Shown here in pieces: positions 11,401 to 23,063 of a DNA stretch of 64,000 nucleotides (position 1 is the first letter of the stretch; every line of letters begins with the position of its first letter). Source of the DNA: Pampus argenteus (lineage: Eukaryota > Chordata > Actinopteri > Scombriformes > Stromateidae); NCBI GenBank assembly GCA_036937835.1, contig CM072878.1, positions 10,974,001 through 11,038,000 on the forward strand. Direction: 5' to 3'. Under the pieces are notes generated by a model. That model worked only from the letters and a program-made list of their open reading frames with translations. It did no database searches and was not told the DNA's origin. The translations under genes were made by a program, and so were the position numbers.

Positions 11401-14220
11401 AGAACGTCTACAATATGATTTTTATAACATTGTTATTCTGAACCTGTTGCTGTTCTACTGCCATCTACAAAATATAAACTCTACTTTGCTCATTGTGCCT
11501 TGATTGGAAAATCTGAACAATCAACGTTTATAGAGAAGCATGCGCTTGGTTGATGAGGTTCTAACCGAGACACTGCAGCCGAATGGATGGAAACCTTTTA
11601 CATTTAGCTTCTGGAAACATACAACGGTTTTTGGGGGTGCATTCGTTTGCTTTTAGAAATTCACAAGAAGAAAATCAAATACTGAGTTCAGTTGTTATAT
11701 ATACATATTCATGATACACTACCCACTTTGCCTTCCATCTGAATACTGATTAATTAAATGCACTGTATAGGAAATCCAGTCTAAACATGTTAATGATTCA
11801 GCACACATGTGAACCTGTAAGCACTTCCAAGTACCGTAAGTACAATTAGACACACACACACACACACACACACACAGTAGCCCTTCTGCCTTTTCCAAAA
11901 GCTAAATAAAATCAATTTCCTGGCCATATGTGTGCCTGTCTTTTTGATGAGATATGTCATATGCATCCTCTCTGACTCACTCCCTCCAGCGGTTGCGAGT
12001 TGGTGGGGTTTTTTTTCTGCTAAAAATGGCTTCACCACAGCACCGTCTGGTGACATACACTACGGCACGCACGTCGGGGCATCACAAATAGTCCTTTTCT
12101 GAATACACACAAAAAAAGGGGGAAATCTTTTTCACATTTTCAGACATCTAAAGACAGTATATCATAGCATTTAAGCGTTTTATAATCTAAGACATGTCAA
12201 CTGAAGTGACAGTGATCTTCCCCTTTATGATCCATAGGAAACATGGATACATGTTCAAGCCTGTATTCAAATGAATTTCCTTGTGAACCTGAGAGATGTG
12301 ACCCAGTAACCTGCAGGAAGATAGATACCTCTGCACTGAACCTCCTGCTGAACTGATGGCTCTGAACAGATGTTGTTAGACAGAAGCAACATGTCTTGTA
12401 CAGTATTTTAGATGTAAAAACAAGTCTTGCTGCGGCTCACTTTTTAGTCTACATGAGCACCCACGTCTGCACACAGTAAATATAAAGGTTTTAATTTCCT
12501 TGCATCCTGCAACCTTCACAACTAAGAAAGTAATTATTGCCTATAGTATGAAAATATGTAGGTTTGTGTCGCTAAAAGTTTTAGTTGTTATTGTGTAAGA
12601 AAAACCTGTTTACCAGTAGATCTTTGCTTTTTGGCTCATTAACACCTCTCTTGGTTTCATGTCAGGAGTGACATCATTGTTAGTGTTAGATTTGGATGAC
12701 TGTGGTTTCCATGTAATCCCTTCACGCCTCGAAAAAAGCGTCAGATATACCTTCTCAGGCTCCTGCTCGATGACAACACACCACTTCGTGTGGTGAACAC
12801 TAAACCAGAGCCGAGCTCGAGCTTTGAAGCCTTTGTTAAAGCCTGCGAGGGTGTAATACCTTCAGTCACACGGGGACAATGAATAGTATGATTCATATCT
12901 CGTAAAAAAAAAAAAGGGGACACCTGTGAGCACATACCATACTCTAACGTGGCGGAGAAAAACATTTCCCAGACCCCAAGTCTAATTGAAATCTGTCATA
13001 ACTGTTCTGGTGATGGACAAATATAACCCCAGAGTTCCTTTAGGGCTAGGGCTCGGTTCTCCTGTGAGTCTGGCAGATAACATGCCCTGTAGGTGTGTGA
13101 AGATGATGTACACAGACTCATGTTACAGCAGACTGGACTGGGACAGGTTGATAGAGGCTCTGATTGATCCTGAAAACAGAGAAGCCTGTGGGAGAATTGT
13201 AATTGAACCTGGAACAGATGTTTAAACAGTCCAGCAAAAAGGATGGAGCCGAAAAGGTCAAAATTATACGGTATGAACAGAAATAGCACAGTTCATATTG
13301 TTTTATTACGTGGTGTTGGCAGGGAGCCTTCTTGTTGTATTCAAAAGGTGTACATGACAACATTGCACCGAACGGGTAACAAATCTCACTGTGCAGCCAC
13401 AAAAAAAAACCAAAAACGTATCAAAACCTTTGTCCATATGCTAGTCTGCAGCAACAAAATATGGCGTTTGAGTGTGACCCCATCAAACTCTCTGAAGAAA
13501 ACACATCTCGACTAATCCAACAAGCAGCATAATGCATTCCAAATTTTAAGAGGAACTGCGGGCGAGCCTGTGCCAAACCATCAGTCCTTTAAACTCCCTC
13601 ACTAACACGACTATTTTCCCTCATCTGGGAAAAACTCTTATTTCACATTTCAGCTTCTGAAGGGCGGACCACACGAATTCAGCTTAATAATGTTACTGTA
13701 AGAAACAATCTATGCTGTGAGGTGGCTTTTATCCAAAGCACATCATTTAAAAAAAACACGCTATAATGCTTATGGTGTTTAGAGTTCAAATCTAAGGGGT
13801 CACAAAATGATTCATAGGATTAAAAAAACAAACAAATATTTTGTATGTTTTATGACTTTTTTTTTTACTATAGACCCTAACCTGTAACAAGAGATCACAG
13901 ATGTGCCTCATTTTAGGGGCCAAAAAGCTCGACATCAATAATACAACTGACTCTACTTGAACACAATATGCAATCCAGAATGGGGGTAAACAATATTATA
14001 CTTATATAATTATAATATTTGACTTGTAGATATGATTGCCAAGAAGGTGGGGGCATTTGATGCTTCTTTCACACAACTGAAATCCACATTCATTGTATTA
14101 CTGTATTTGCTGTACAGCATAGTAAAGCTACTTTTATTTAAGTAAAATGTACATACTTCTTCCATCGCTGGTGATCTGACACAAACACAGTGACAATGAA
14201 TACATTTTATATATCTCTGG
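8441..14220. other. Gene-poor intergenic spacer between hs3st6 and fahd1
   Basis: No exon with recognisable protein similarity was found on either strand. Contents are CT-rich tracts (about 8620-8725), a CA microsatellite (11850-11877), poly-A/T runs and AT-rich DNA. Open frames such as those around 12986-13225 lack known motifs and a gene context. Human has MEIOB in the equivalent interval; none of its exons were recognised here, but short exons could be missed by eye. Confidence 0.5.
11850..11877. repeat. CA dinucleotide microsatellite
   Basis: An uninterrupted run of about 13 CA units lies in the hs3st6-fahd1 spacer. Confidence 0.95.
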
Positions 14221-14226
14221 TTTATT
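14221..14226 (-). terminator. Candidate poly(A) signal of fahd1
   Basis: TTTATT on the + strand is AATAAA on the - strand. It lies about 255 bp past the fahd1 stop codon, a plausible 3' UTR length. Confidence 0.4.
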
Positions 14227-14479
14227 TAGATGATACAATGAAAACAGATAAGAAGTACACTGATGTCATTTTGGTTTTAATTGGTGGAAAACGTTTTCCT
14301 TCACTGTGCAAGGCGCGTATAAAAGTGTCTGCATTAATGGTCCTTAAAAGTGGCACAGCACTGCCATCTACTGATCCACACAGATATTGGAAAGATATCG
14401 AACATGAGGGTCAAACTTCCAGTCAAAAAACAACTTTTCCATGAGTATTTCTGACTTTAGTTTTTTTTTACTGTCTTCA

Positions 14480-15142
14480 CTACTGATCTTGTTTGTTTAC
14501 TCTGAAGGTCATGGTGACAACGTCCTCGATCCCAGCCTGCAGCTCATCGTGCTCCTGCACGGCTGACACTCCTTCTGGGGTCCCGGTCAGGATGAGATCC
14601 CCCTCCTCCAGGGTGATGAAGTCGCTGATGTAGCTGATCAGATAGGGGATGGAGAAAATCATCTGGGAGGTGCAGCCGCTCTGCCGCAGCTGGTCGTTCA
14701 CCTTCAACCACAATTTGACGTTCCCCGGCTCAGGGATGCGCTCTTTGGGGATGAACTCACTGACGGGACAGGAGGTGTTGAAGGCTTTAGCCAGAGTCCA
14801 GGGAAGACCCTTGGACTTGCACACCTCCTGGACGTCCCGGGCTGTCATGTCCAAGCACAGCGCGTAGCCTGCAACGTGCTCCATAGCGGCGGCCTGAGGG
14901 ATGGCCGTGCCCCCTTTCCCGATGACCACCCCTAACTCCACTTCATGGTGCAGGTTGCTGGTGTACAGCGGCACCAGGATTGGAGAGCCCTCTCTTACAT
15001 ATGCAGAAGGAGGCTTAAGAAACAGGACAGGCTCTGTAGGAATCGCGTTTTTCAGCTCCTTGACGTGATCTGCGTAGTTTCTCCCAACGCAAATAATCTT
15101 CCTGCCCCATTCCCAAAACCGAGACGTGTTTCGTGCTGTCAT
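14480..15142 (-). CDS. fahd1: FAHD1: mitochondrial oxaloacetate decarboxylase / acylpyruvase
   Basis: An intact single-exon gene of 220 residues in the fumarylacetoacetate hydrolase superfamily. In mammals FAHD1 decarboxylates oxaloacetate and hydrolyses acylpyruvates in mitochondria. Family marks are FWEWGRKIICVGRNYADHVKE near the N-terminus and LHHEVELGVVIG with metal ligands Glu67 and Glu69. Asp98 follows in GYALCLDMTARD, then GLPWTLAKAFNTSCPVS with Lys119, and IFSIPYLISYIS and LILTGTPEGV near the C-terminus. The His26/Glu29 pair in ADHVKE corresponds to the catalytic dyad of human FAHD1. The length matches the human protein (about 221-224). The start is the first in-frame Met ahead of the conserved SRFWEWG. 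It is head to head with hagh, as in human 16p13.3. Confidence 0.95.
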   Translation of the reverse strand: MTARNTSRFWEWGRKIICVGRNYADHVKELKNAIPTEPVLFLKPPSAYVREGSPILVPLYTSNLHHEVELGVVIGKGGTAIPQAAAMEHVAGYALCLDMTARDVQEVCKSKGLPWTLAKAFNTSCPVSEFIPKERIPEPGNVKLWLKVNDQLRQSGCTSQMIFSIPYLISYISDFITLEEGDLILTGTPEGVSAVQEHDELQAGIEDVVTMTFRVNKQDQ

Positions 15143-15534
15143 TGTGCAGAAATGTTGAGTTTGAACCGCTCTGAAGCAGTGAGCACCAGTTCAACTAAAC
15201 TTTGACCGACAGGAGTCAGGTTAGTCACCTAACGCTACGGCAAGCCAGCAGGGACATACAATAAGTTAAAAACTCAAAATCAAATCGATGTGTTTAGAGG
15301 TTTAGAGCAGCCGAAGGATTAAATAAATAATTTACATTATAATATTTTTTCATCTTTATGGATTCATTGTTTTTTAAAAATCACGTATTTCGCTAAAGCT
15401 TCACGATCTACTGTGCCAGAGTTGATTGGTGTTGCCTGGGAGGGGAAAGCTGAAAAGGAGGCGGACGCGGAAATTATCCAAAACTAAACATTTCTGGTTT
15501 ATACTAACACGATAAGACTTTAGCCACTGCTGTT
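15143..15534. promoter_or_regulatory. Shared divergent promoter region of fahd1 and hagh
   Basis: Only 392 bp separate the two start codons, which point away from each other. GATTGGT (15424-15430) is an inverted CCAAT box, and a GC-rich patch GGAGGCGGACGCGG follows near 15458. There is no TATA box close to either start. This fits a housekeeping bidirectional promoter; transcription start sites cannot be placed from sequence alone. Confidence 0.6.
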
Positions 15535-18497
15535 ATGTTGCTCAGGTCACTTGTAGGGAGTGCCTGCACTCTGATAGGAGCTGCAACCGCATTAAAACTT
15601 GGTACGTCGATACTACTTTTTCTCTTTTTTAGCATGCTAATATTAGCCGGTGTACTTACATGAACTAGCTATAACTTACGGTTTGCTTACTTACGTTTCT
15701 GGTTGCGTTGCGTCCTGAGAAAAGAGTTGTCAGTCCAGCTGGCCTGTCTGAGCAAACGTCCGCACACTCTTACATCATTTCTCCTGTGACGGTCAAGTTA
15801 GAATAATGCTGTGTTAGCCAGGCGATGCAATATATAACGCGTTTTTACAGGTAGCATCAACGCTAATGCTGTTTACTTCATGTTGGTGTCACGTTAGCCA
15901 TAAATGCTTCTCCAAGCCGATGTGTTCTTGGTGTTTGTAGCTGCATGAAATAAACACTTTTAGGGAACCATTGATTTAAAGGCAGAAATATGTTTTTCTT
16001 CTTGTTCTTTCAGTTGAATGTTTTAAGCTTCACTATGCAGAATGATGTATGTGTATGTATGTATGTGCAGACTTTGATACTGAAAGGCTGTTTTCATATT
16101 CACTGGAAGTGGAAAGTTTCTCACTGGTTGTGTCCTCTCATGAAGCACCTGTGGAAGTTCAGGCCCAGGCAGCTGCTCTCCTTCACAGCACAGTGAGGAA
16201 ATCATCTCTGGTGGATCAAGCAAACATGAGGATTGAACTTCTCCCAGCACTCAGTGACAACTACATGTACCTCCTGATTGATGTGGACTCCAAAGAAGCA
16301 GCTGTTGTTGACCCAGTGGAGCCAATAAAGGTACCTTATATTTTACTATATTATATCAGTAATCAGTAATATAATAATTATATTATATTAGAGCCGCAAT
16401 GGTTTATTCCATTCAGAAAATTAATCACTAACTATTATAGAGTAAATGCTTTCTGGTTCCAGCTTCTTAAATGTGAACATTTCTTTTTTTATTATTGTTT
16501 CTTTAATCCTCAGTGCTTCAGTTTAGAGCTGCAACAAGTTATTATTTTTCAGTATTGATTATCTGTATATAATATTGTTTATCTGTTTTTCAGTTTTTTA
16601 GCCTGTAAAATGTCAAAATATGTCAGATATTCTATTTGCAATAAAACAGAAAAAGTGCAAATCCTTGCATATGAAAAGCTGTAATATTTTTTTTTTGCTC
16701 TTGTAACAATAAATTATCAAAAGTGTTGATTAATTTTCTTTTAGTCTGACAAAATGATTAATTGACTAATCATTTCAACACGACTTTGGTTGGACTCTTT
16801 GTGCTTTTTACAGGTTGTGGAGGCTGTCAGAAAACACGGCGTAAAACTCACAACTATTCTGACCACCCATCACCACTGGTAAGCTACAAGTTAAACTTTA
16901 TATATATATATATATAATATATATATATAATATATATAACAATGGAGTTACAGTAGCTATCATATGCATTTCAAATTCACAATCACATTTTATATACACT
17001 AGCTAACCAGCCAAAAATGCCAACATAGAAACTATTATACTTGCATGAAACTATTCTTAGTAGTAAATAACAATACTTAACACCAATCATTTTCCATCGT
17101 AGGGATCATGCTAGTGGAAATGAGAAGATGGTGAGGCTTATGCCAGGGCTGAAGGTCTATGGAGGAGATGACAGAGTTGATGCGATAACAAAGAAAGTTT
17201 CTCACTCCAACAGTTTCAAAGTAACACCATCAAACTGTCTATCCTACAATCCCAATGTTCATTTCTTTTTAGATTCTACATCAGTGGTAAATAATCTGTT
17301 CACTTGGTGTCATTCTTTCCCAGCTTGGATCTCTCAGTGTCAAATGCCTGTTTACACCATGTCACACGACTGGTCACATCTGCTACTATGTGACCAAAGA
17401 AAACAGCACTGAACCTCCAGCTGTTTTCACAGGTATGTCTAATCACATTAGCCTTCTAGATCAGATCAGTAGAAATAAATACAGGTTTGATATCAGAGAC
17501 AATGCAGTCTCTAACAAAAACCTTTAATCTCTCAACCTGGACCAATGAGTATTAAAGCAGCTACTTACCAAGTCACCACATCATGGACTCCTCTTTTATT
17601 TTTTCTCCATGCAGGGGACACACTGTTTGTAGCTGGTTGTGGTAAATTCTTCGAGGGTACCGCAGAGCAAATGTATAAAGCCTTAATAGAAATTCTGGGA
17701 CGCCTGCCTCCTGAAACAGTAAATATGATCCAAAGTGTTTAATTCTCCATCTGTAATATTAACATAACGTAATATTAGTAGTGAATTATTCTTTCAGAAT
17801 TGAAACTTAACTTAAATCTATGTTTTTGCAGTTTAAGAGGGAAAAATCGTCATTAGAGATATGATACATTTTCTTTTTTGGGGGTTTTGAAAATCTCATA
17901 TTGATGAAATATTTTTGACATACTAACTGTGGCGTGTTTGTGTTTAAGCGTGTTTACTGTGGTCATGAATACACTGTCAGCAATCTGAAATTTGCGCGTC
18001 ATGTGGAACCAGAAAATGAAGTCATTCAGAAGAAGCTAGCGTGGGCAAAGGTATTTGATTGATGTGTCATATCTAAGCAATTATATATTAGCAATTTTTT
18101 AATAAAAATAATACCCGCTTTGCATGTGTGTGTGTGTGTGTGTGTGTGTATTTGTGTTCTTCTGTAGGAGAAATGCAGCAGCGGAGAACCTACTATCCCG
18201 TCAACTTTGGCAGATGAATTCACATTTAACCCTTTTATGAGAGTAAAGTATGTAGAAAAATGATTAATACAAATTATTTCATCAATTTTGTTACAAACAT
18301 AAAACATGTCATGTGTCTATATAGTTGGTTTAGACATAATTACAGTTAAAATGCTGCCTGACATGTTTTATATGTATATTTTTTATGTTTAATTTAGAGA
18401 GAAGTCTGTGCAAGATCATGTAAAACAAACCAACCCGATTGAAACCATGAGAAGTCTCCGGAAAGAAAAAGATGGCTTTCGCGTGCCAAAGGAGTGA
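15535..18497 (+). CDS. hagh: HAGH: hydroxyacylglutathione hydrolase (glyoxalase II), nine exons
   Basis: Hydrolyses S-D-lactoylglutathione to D-lactate and glutathione, the second glyoxalase step. Exons: 15535-15601, 16071-16330, 16814-16878, 17103-17220, 17324-17432, 17615-17718, 17949-18050, 18168-18247, 18398-18497; total 334 residues. All junctions are GT-AG and phases agree. The first 74 residues start [17 protein letters not shown] and look like a mitochondrial leader. Met75 (16226) begins a 260-residue form equal to the human cytosolic enzyme. In that numbering the metallo-beta-lactamase ligands are His54, His56, Asp58, His59 (THHHWDHA), His110 (TPCHTTGH), Asp134 (FTGDTLF) and His173 (CGHEYT). 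Glutathione-contact Lys143 is kept; Tyr145 is Phe. The end is [13 protein letters not shown] poly(A) signal candidate lies at 19186-19191. Confidence 0.95.
16385..16785. repeat. Teleost interspersed repeat of the GATTAAT...GCTGCAAC type in hagh intron 2
   Basis: Two diverged pieces lie here. 16385-16515 carries the reverse-oriented part (TTCCAGCTTCTTAAATGTG). 16520-16785 carries the forward part, from GAGCTGCAACAAGTTATTAT to TGATTAATTGACTAATCATT. The wording matches a common percomorph interspersed repeat, whose class I do not assign with certainty. A related copy lies in the equivalent intron of haghl. Confidence 0.55.
16897..16938. repeat. AT dinucleotide repeat in hagh intron 3
   Basis: An interrupted TA/AT run with no coding content. 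Confidence 0.9.
18123..18149. repeat. TG microsatellite in hagh intron 7
   Basis: A GT run of about 12 units ends 18 bp before the acceptor AG of hagh exon 8 (18166-18167). It could affect splicing of that exon, which is an inference. Confidence 0.9.
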
Positions 18498-20384
18498 CGC
18501 ACTTATGCTGCAACCGTTTCTGACCACAACTCTGCAAGTTGTCATAAATGACATACTGAAGGAAATATCTGCAACTCATCTTCAAAGCCACTTGAAATAG
18601 ATCTACTAGATTCACTCTGCCGAGGCACAACATTTTAATTGCCATGTTCAGCGCTTAATAAGGCTATAAACCTATCTGTCATAATTAGTTGTCTGGCAAC
18701 TGTTTGGCTATGATAGTTTTACTGAATATAGCCATTAATTAAATGCTTTAAATGAGAAATCAGTTTGTTAATCTGTAAATGGGAAGTTTTAGAGTCTATT
18801 TAGTATTATGTTGTAATATACTGATGTGCAAACTACTAATTTAATTCAGTGTTTAAATTTGAAAAACAACAGAGGGGCACTGAAGTGACTCATGTTGGGT
18901 AATATGTACAAAAAGGGAAAAAAAAATTCTGATAATCAATATTCATTTCTCTGCCTGTAAAGATTTGGTTTCGTTCTCACCTGAAATGTTTCCTCATAAC
19001 ATTTGATTTGGGAATTATGTGTAGAATTCAGCACAAGTGCTTTATTTTTATCCCATCTTTTATTTAAAAGCAGTGAACAAAGCATTGTCTGCTTATTAGA
19101 TGTGTCGGCATTAAATGTTAGATGCACTAAAAGCTCTTTTGCATCTTAAGTACAATATTACATATTCTTTGGGGGGAAAAAAAGCAATAAATATATTTAT
19201 TGTAAGTAAGTCTTGCATTTATTTTTTTACATTAGTACTTAAAAAAAACACAGTATCAGAAGCAAAAGTTCTTGCATGTTGCAGAATCATTGGATCATTA
19301 CCAACATTTTAAAGTTGGAGAAAATTATAACTACTTTATACACTCAATCTGTAACAGTGCATCATGCTTTATAAAGTTATGTTTTATTTAAAAAGCAAAG
19401 TTAAATGATATCTATAGTCAAATATAATGGTACAGTCAGTAAAAAGTATAGTCACTTTGTTGCTGAAATATAGTGAAATATAAAATAAGGAAAAGGAAAT
19501 ATTAATGTAAAATACCTATAACTTGTACTTATATGTGATATGGTGCTTGAATCTCTTTATAATAAGCAAGCAATTTAAATGTACCTGTATACATCATTTT
19601 TAAATCATATTTTAGTAAATTACGTTTAAAAAAAGTGATCCAAACTATCGATTTTTAACATGTAACATCGCCTTAATAAGGAATAAATAATTAACACAAA
19701 GAAATCTATTAAATGTGATTTTAATACACTATTGTATTTAGTTGTAAAGCATCTGAAGTTTCTCTCAAAGCTTTGGCCACCTATATAAAATGAATCAATA
19801 GAGGGGATTTAGTAAACTATGAAATACAATTACAATTATAAAATTACAGTTTATAATGTCTATTCTTTGTTTGTTCCCCACAAAATTCATTAAAAAATGT
19901 AAACGACAAAATTTTGTATCACATTTATGTCTTTTTAATTAAAATAATAAGTCCCATATTAAAACGTGTTGTTGGATGTTTCCTCCTCGATTAAAATGTC
20001 TGGTTGGTTTTTTGTTGTTGGCTCGATGATGTCGCGATAACTTGTCTCGATGCAGAAATGTATTATAAATATTTTTCAGAGCATCACGTCCGGATAAAAA
20101 TATAACAGTTTCATTGTTATCAGTAAAACGCAGGTAACAGGTAAGTATATGTATACGTGACTTCTGTAGGAAGTTTAATGTAATATTAACGTAAAAAAGC
20201 AGTGAATAGTTTATGGTGTCTAAACGCTGTTGCAGCGAATAGAAATATACATTAGCCTGATGTTATTAGCTGACGAAATGGCTTAGCTTAGTCTTAGTTA
20301 TATGGTAACAACTGATACAGTTGCTGATTATATAATTGTAAGTGTGTTTACTTAAACCTCTTCCTGAAGTGTCGCGCACCCTAA
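18498..20384. other. hagh 3' UTR and AT-rich spacer before haghl
   Basis: The hagh 3' UTR probably runs to about 19210, using AATAAA at 19186-19191. The remainder is AT-rich with no recognisable exon. A CAG/GTAAGTA donor-like site at 20138-20144 could end a non-coding haghl 5' exon, but this is weak. Confidence 0.5.
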
Positions 20385-20395
20385 TGCGCATGCGT
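20385..20395. promoter_or_regulatory. NRF1-like site just upstream of haghl start
   Basis: TGCGCATGCGT closely matches the palindromic NRF1 consensus (GCGCATGCGC). It lies 12 bp before the haghl ATG, inside a small CpG-containing patch. NRF1 drives many nuclear genes for mitochondrial and redox metabolism. Binding is inferred. Confidence 0.45.
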
Positions 20396-20406
20396 ATGAG
20401 AGGACC

Positions 20407-23063
20407 ATGAAGGTAAAGGTGATCTCCATCCTGGAGGACAACTACATGTACCTGGTGATTGAAGAGCAGAGTAAACAGGCCATAGCTGTAGACCCAGCTG
20501 TACCACACCGGGTGAGAGACATATATTCTTACAGAGATATAGAGATGTTGTTCAATCTGTGTGATTGCAAATTGGAAATTACTGGTCAGATAAAAAAAAA
20601 AAAAACCCAAATATGTTTAGGATGGCATTTTATTTCACCCACCTCTAAAAAGAAATAATAAATAAATTTAGATTTGATTAATGAAGAAAGAAGCAAACAA
20701 AAGACAAAGAATTATGAAACACATACTGTATGAATAACAAAGAGAGAAAAGTAGAAAAAAATCAATAATTATATGTACTGACAGTGATATAGTGAGATTA
20801 TTTTCATTATTGATTAAGATGACAGTTACTTTCCCAATTAATCATTCTGTCTAATAGATTCTCAGAAAATAATGAATCACTATTTCTGTAAGCATGTCAT
20901 CAAATCGCTTGTTTTGTTTATCCAACACCCAAAGATATACCATCATATAAGAAAATCAAAAAAAGCAGAAATGATTAATCACTTATCAAAATTGTTTGTG
21001 ATTTTGTTTTTCTGTTGATTCTTTTCAACAGCTGCTAGAAATAGTGAAGAGAGAGGACCTGTCTTTGGTGGCTGTTCTCACCACACACCATCACTGGTGA
21101 GAGTGTTTGCTCCAAGACGGAGATGTGCAGGAGTTATAAAAGTATATCAATGACAGCTCACCCACACTAACCACTGCCAATGTAACAACTGACCTGTTGT
21201 CGCTGATCAGGGATCATGCTCGGGGGAATGAGGCTCTGGTGAAGGAGGTTCCTGGGCTGAGGGTGTATGGGGGAGATGATCGGATCGGGGCCCTCACTGA
21301 TAAAATCACCAACGCTCAGGAACTGAAGGTGCTTACAAAGTCAATTTGTTAAATGTCTTGTTCTAATATTGTTTAATATTTTCTTTTGATATTGCGTTTT
21401 TTTTTTCCATTTGCAGTTTAACTCTATCAATGTGAGGTGCCTGTTTACTCCCTGCCATACCTCTGGTCACATGTGCTACTTCGTTTGGGAGGATGAGTGC
21501 ACTGACGCCCCTGCTGTGTTCACAGGTCGTTGTCTAGTACATTTCTCCATACAGCTCATACCAGTATAGTACACCATGAAATACGCTAAGTTACCTCAGG
21601 CTAGAGATATTTGAATCCTTGTTGACCAGCACATTATTGATTATTCTTGGTAGGACACGAACTGATCATTGCCCTTTGTAAGATCCCAATCATCCTTTCT
21701 TTTGGTTGCCAGGGGATACGTTGTTTATCGGTGGATGTGGACGGTTTCTTGAGGGTACAGCAGAACAGATGTACCACAATCTGACCCAGGTGCTAGGCTC
21801 CCTACCTCAAGATACGGTATGTGAGGAAAGATGTAGTGTGCGGCACTCACAGGGTTAACAACAGCTAACATGACCTCAGATAAGAGCTGGTGAAACACTG
21901 AGTCACGGTGATGAATAAACACACGTACAATGAGAGACGTGAGTGCAGCTGACTGTTCTCTCTCTCTCTCTCTCGCCCTTCCCCGTACAAAACATCACAC
22001 AAATGGCCACAAATGATACTTCACTATCTGATCTGAACTTTAAATAATGCTGTTTTTCATTTATAGAAGGTGTTCTGTGGACACGAGTACACCATTAAGA
22101 ACCTGAAGTTTGCTATGCTGGTCGAGCCAGAGAACGAGAAGGTTAAAGAGATGCTGAGCTGGGCCAGGGTGAGAAAGACACTGAACACTGCTCTTTCTTT
22201 TTTGTCAGTAGTAAGTCATTTAAAAAAAAAAAAAGGCTAAATACAGTAATGCCATAAAACATGCATTTGCTTGGGACTATTTTCAGCGATGGATTAATAC
22301 ACATTTGGTGCTTAAGTGAATATTTACAGCACCAACAAAGTGCAAATATGATTGATTCAAAATAAACCACAATGTCCATGTTCATTATAATAAAGGAGTT
22401 TTTAGGACAGCAGTGGAATTGGCTATATAATGACAATACTGGCTAGTGGGTTCAAATCGTTGTTTTTATTCTTATCATGAGATTTCTTTACAGTACCGAA
22501 AATATAGAATATCACCATAAAGTCCTTATGTTGACAGGCAAGAGATGATGATGACAAACCCACAGTGCCATCCACCCTAATGGAGGAGTTTGAATACAAC
22601 CCTTTTCTTCGCCTCTCGTGAGTTTGGATGTTTATACAGTTACATATTAAACATGGAAGGCTGTTCGAAGTGCAAAAAACATCTGAAACTATTAACCGTT
22701 CTAACAATAGACTAAAGGGCACCTAAAATGTGAAAGAAAAACATTTTTAAATTCAAATAATCTTTTGTTTTGTTTTCCTTTCATTTGCTGCTTATTTACA
22801 TTTAAATTTAGAGCTAATTTGATGTGCTTGTGTTTTATTTTAAACCAGGAAGTTTCTCGCCACAATTCGATATCTCACTTTGTCTCGGCCTCTTCTTCTT
22901 TGTTTACTTAAGGGAGGAAGGAGTACAAAAGTTCACAGGAAAGACAGATCCAGTGGAGGTGCTGAGGGTGCTGCGGAAGGAGAAGGACAAATTCAAGAAG
23001 CCCAAAGAGAGACTCCCACCCCACGCCATGTTGGCTTTTGAGTGGGGGCTACTTAGACCCTGA
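20407..23063 (+). CDS. haghl: HAGHL: hydroxyacylglutathione hydrolase-like protein, eight exons
   Basis: Tandem paralogue of hagh with the metallo-beta-lactamase fold and a probable glutathione thioesterase role. Exons: 20407-20511, 21032-21096, 21211-21328, 21417-21525, 21713-21816, 22067-22168, 22538-22617, 22913-23063; total 277 residues. It starts [20 protein letters not shown] with no mitochondrial leader. All seven metal ligands are kept at His54, His56, Asp58, His59, His110, Asp134 and His173. The glutathione-binding region has changed: Lys143 is Arg and position 145 is Leu (GCGRFLEGT). The end FEWGLLRP is an extension past the hagh terminus and recalls human HAGHL. Six internal exons equal those of hagh in length. 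The haghl and ciao3 genes converge. Confidence 0.93.
20790..21005 (+). repeat. Teleost interspersed repeat in haghl intron 1 (same family as in hagh intron 2)
   Basis: The segment from GATTATTTTCATTATTGATT to GATTAATCACTTATCAAAAT follows the same layout as the forward copy at 16520-16785, including the middle part ending CCCAAAGATATACC. It ends about 25 bp before the acceptor of haghl exon 2. Confidence 0.5.

Noticed and set aside
12986..13225. Open frame with DWDRLIEALIDPENREACG-like composition
   Set aside because: No recognisable family, no splice context, and opposing open frames of similar length cover the same DNA. Likely chance.
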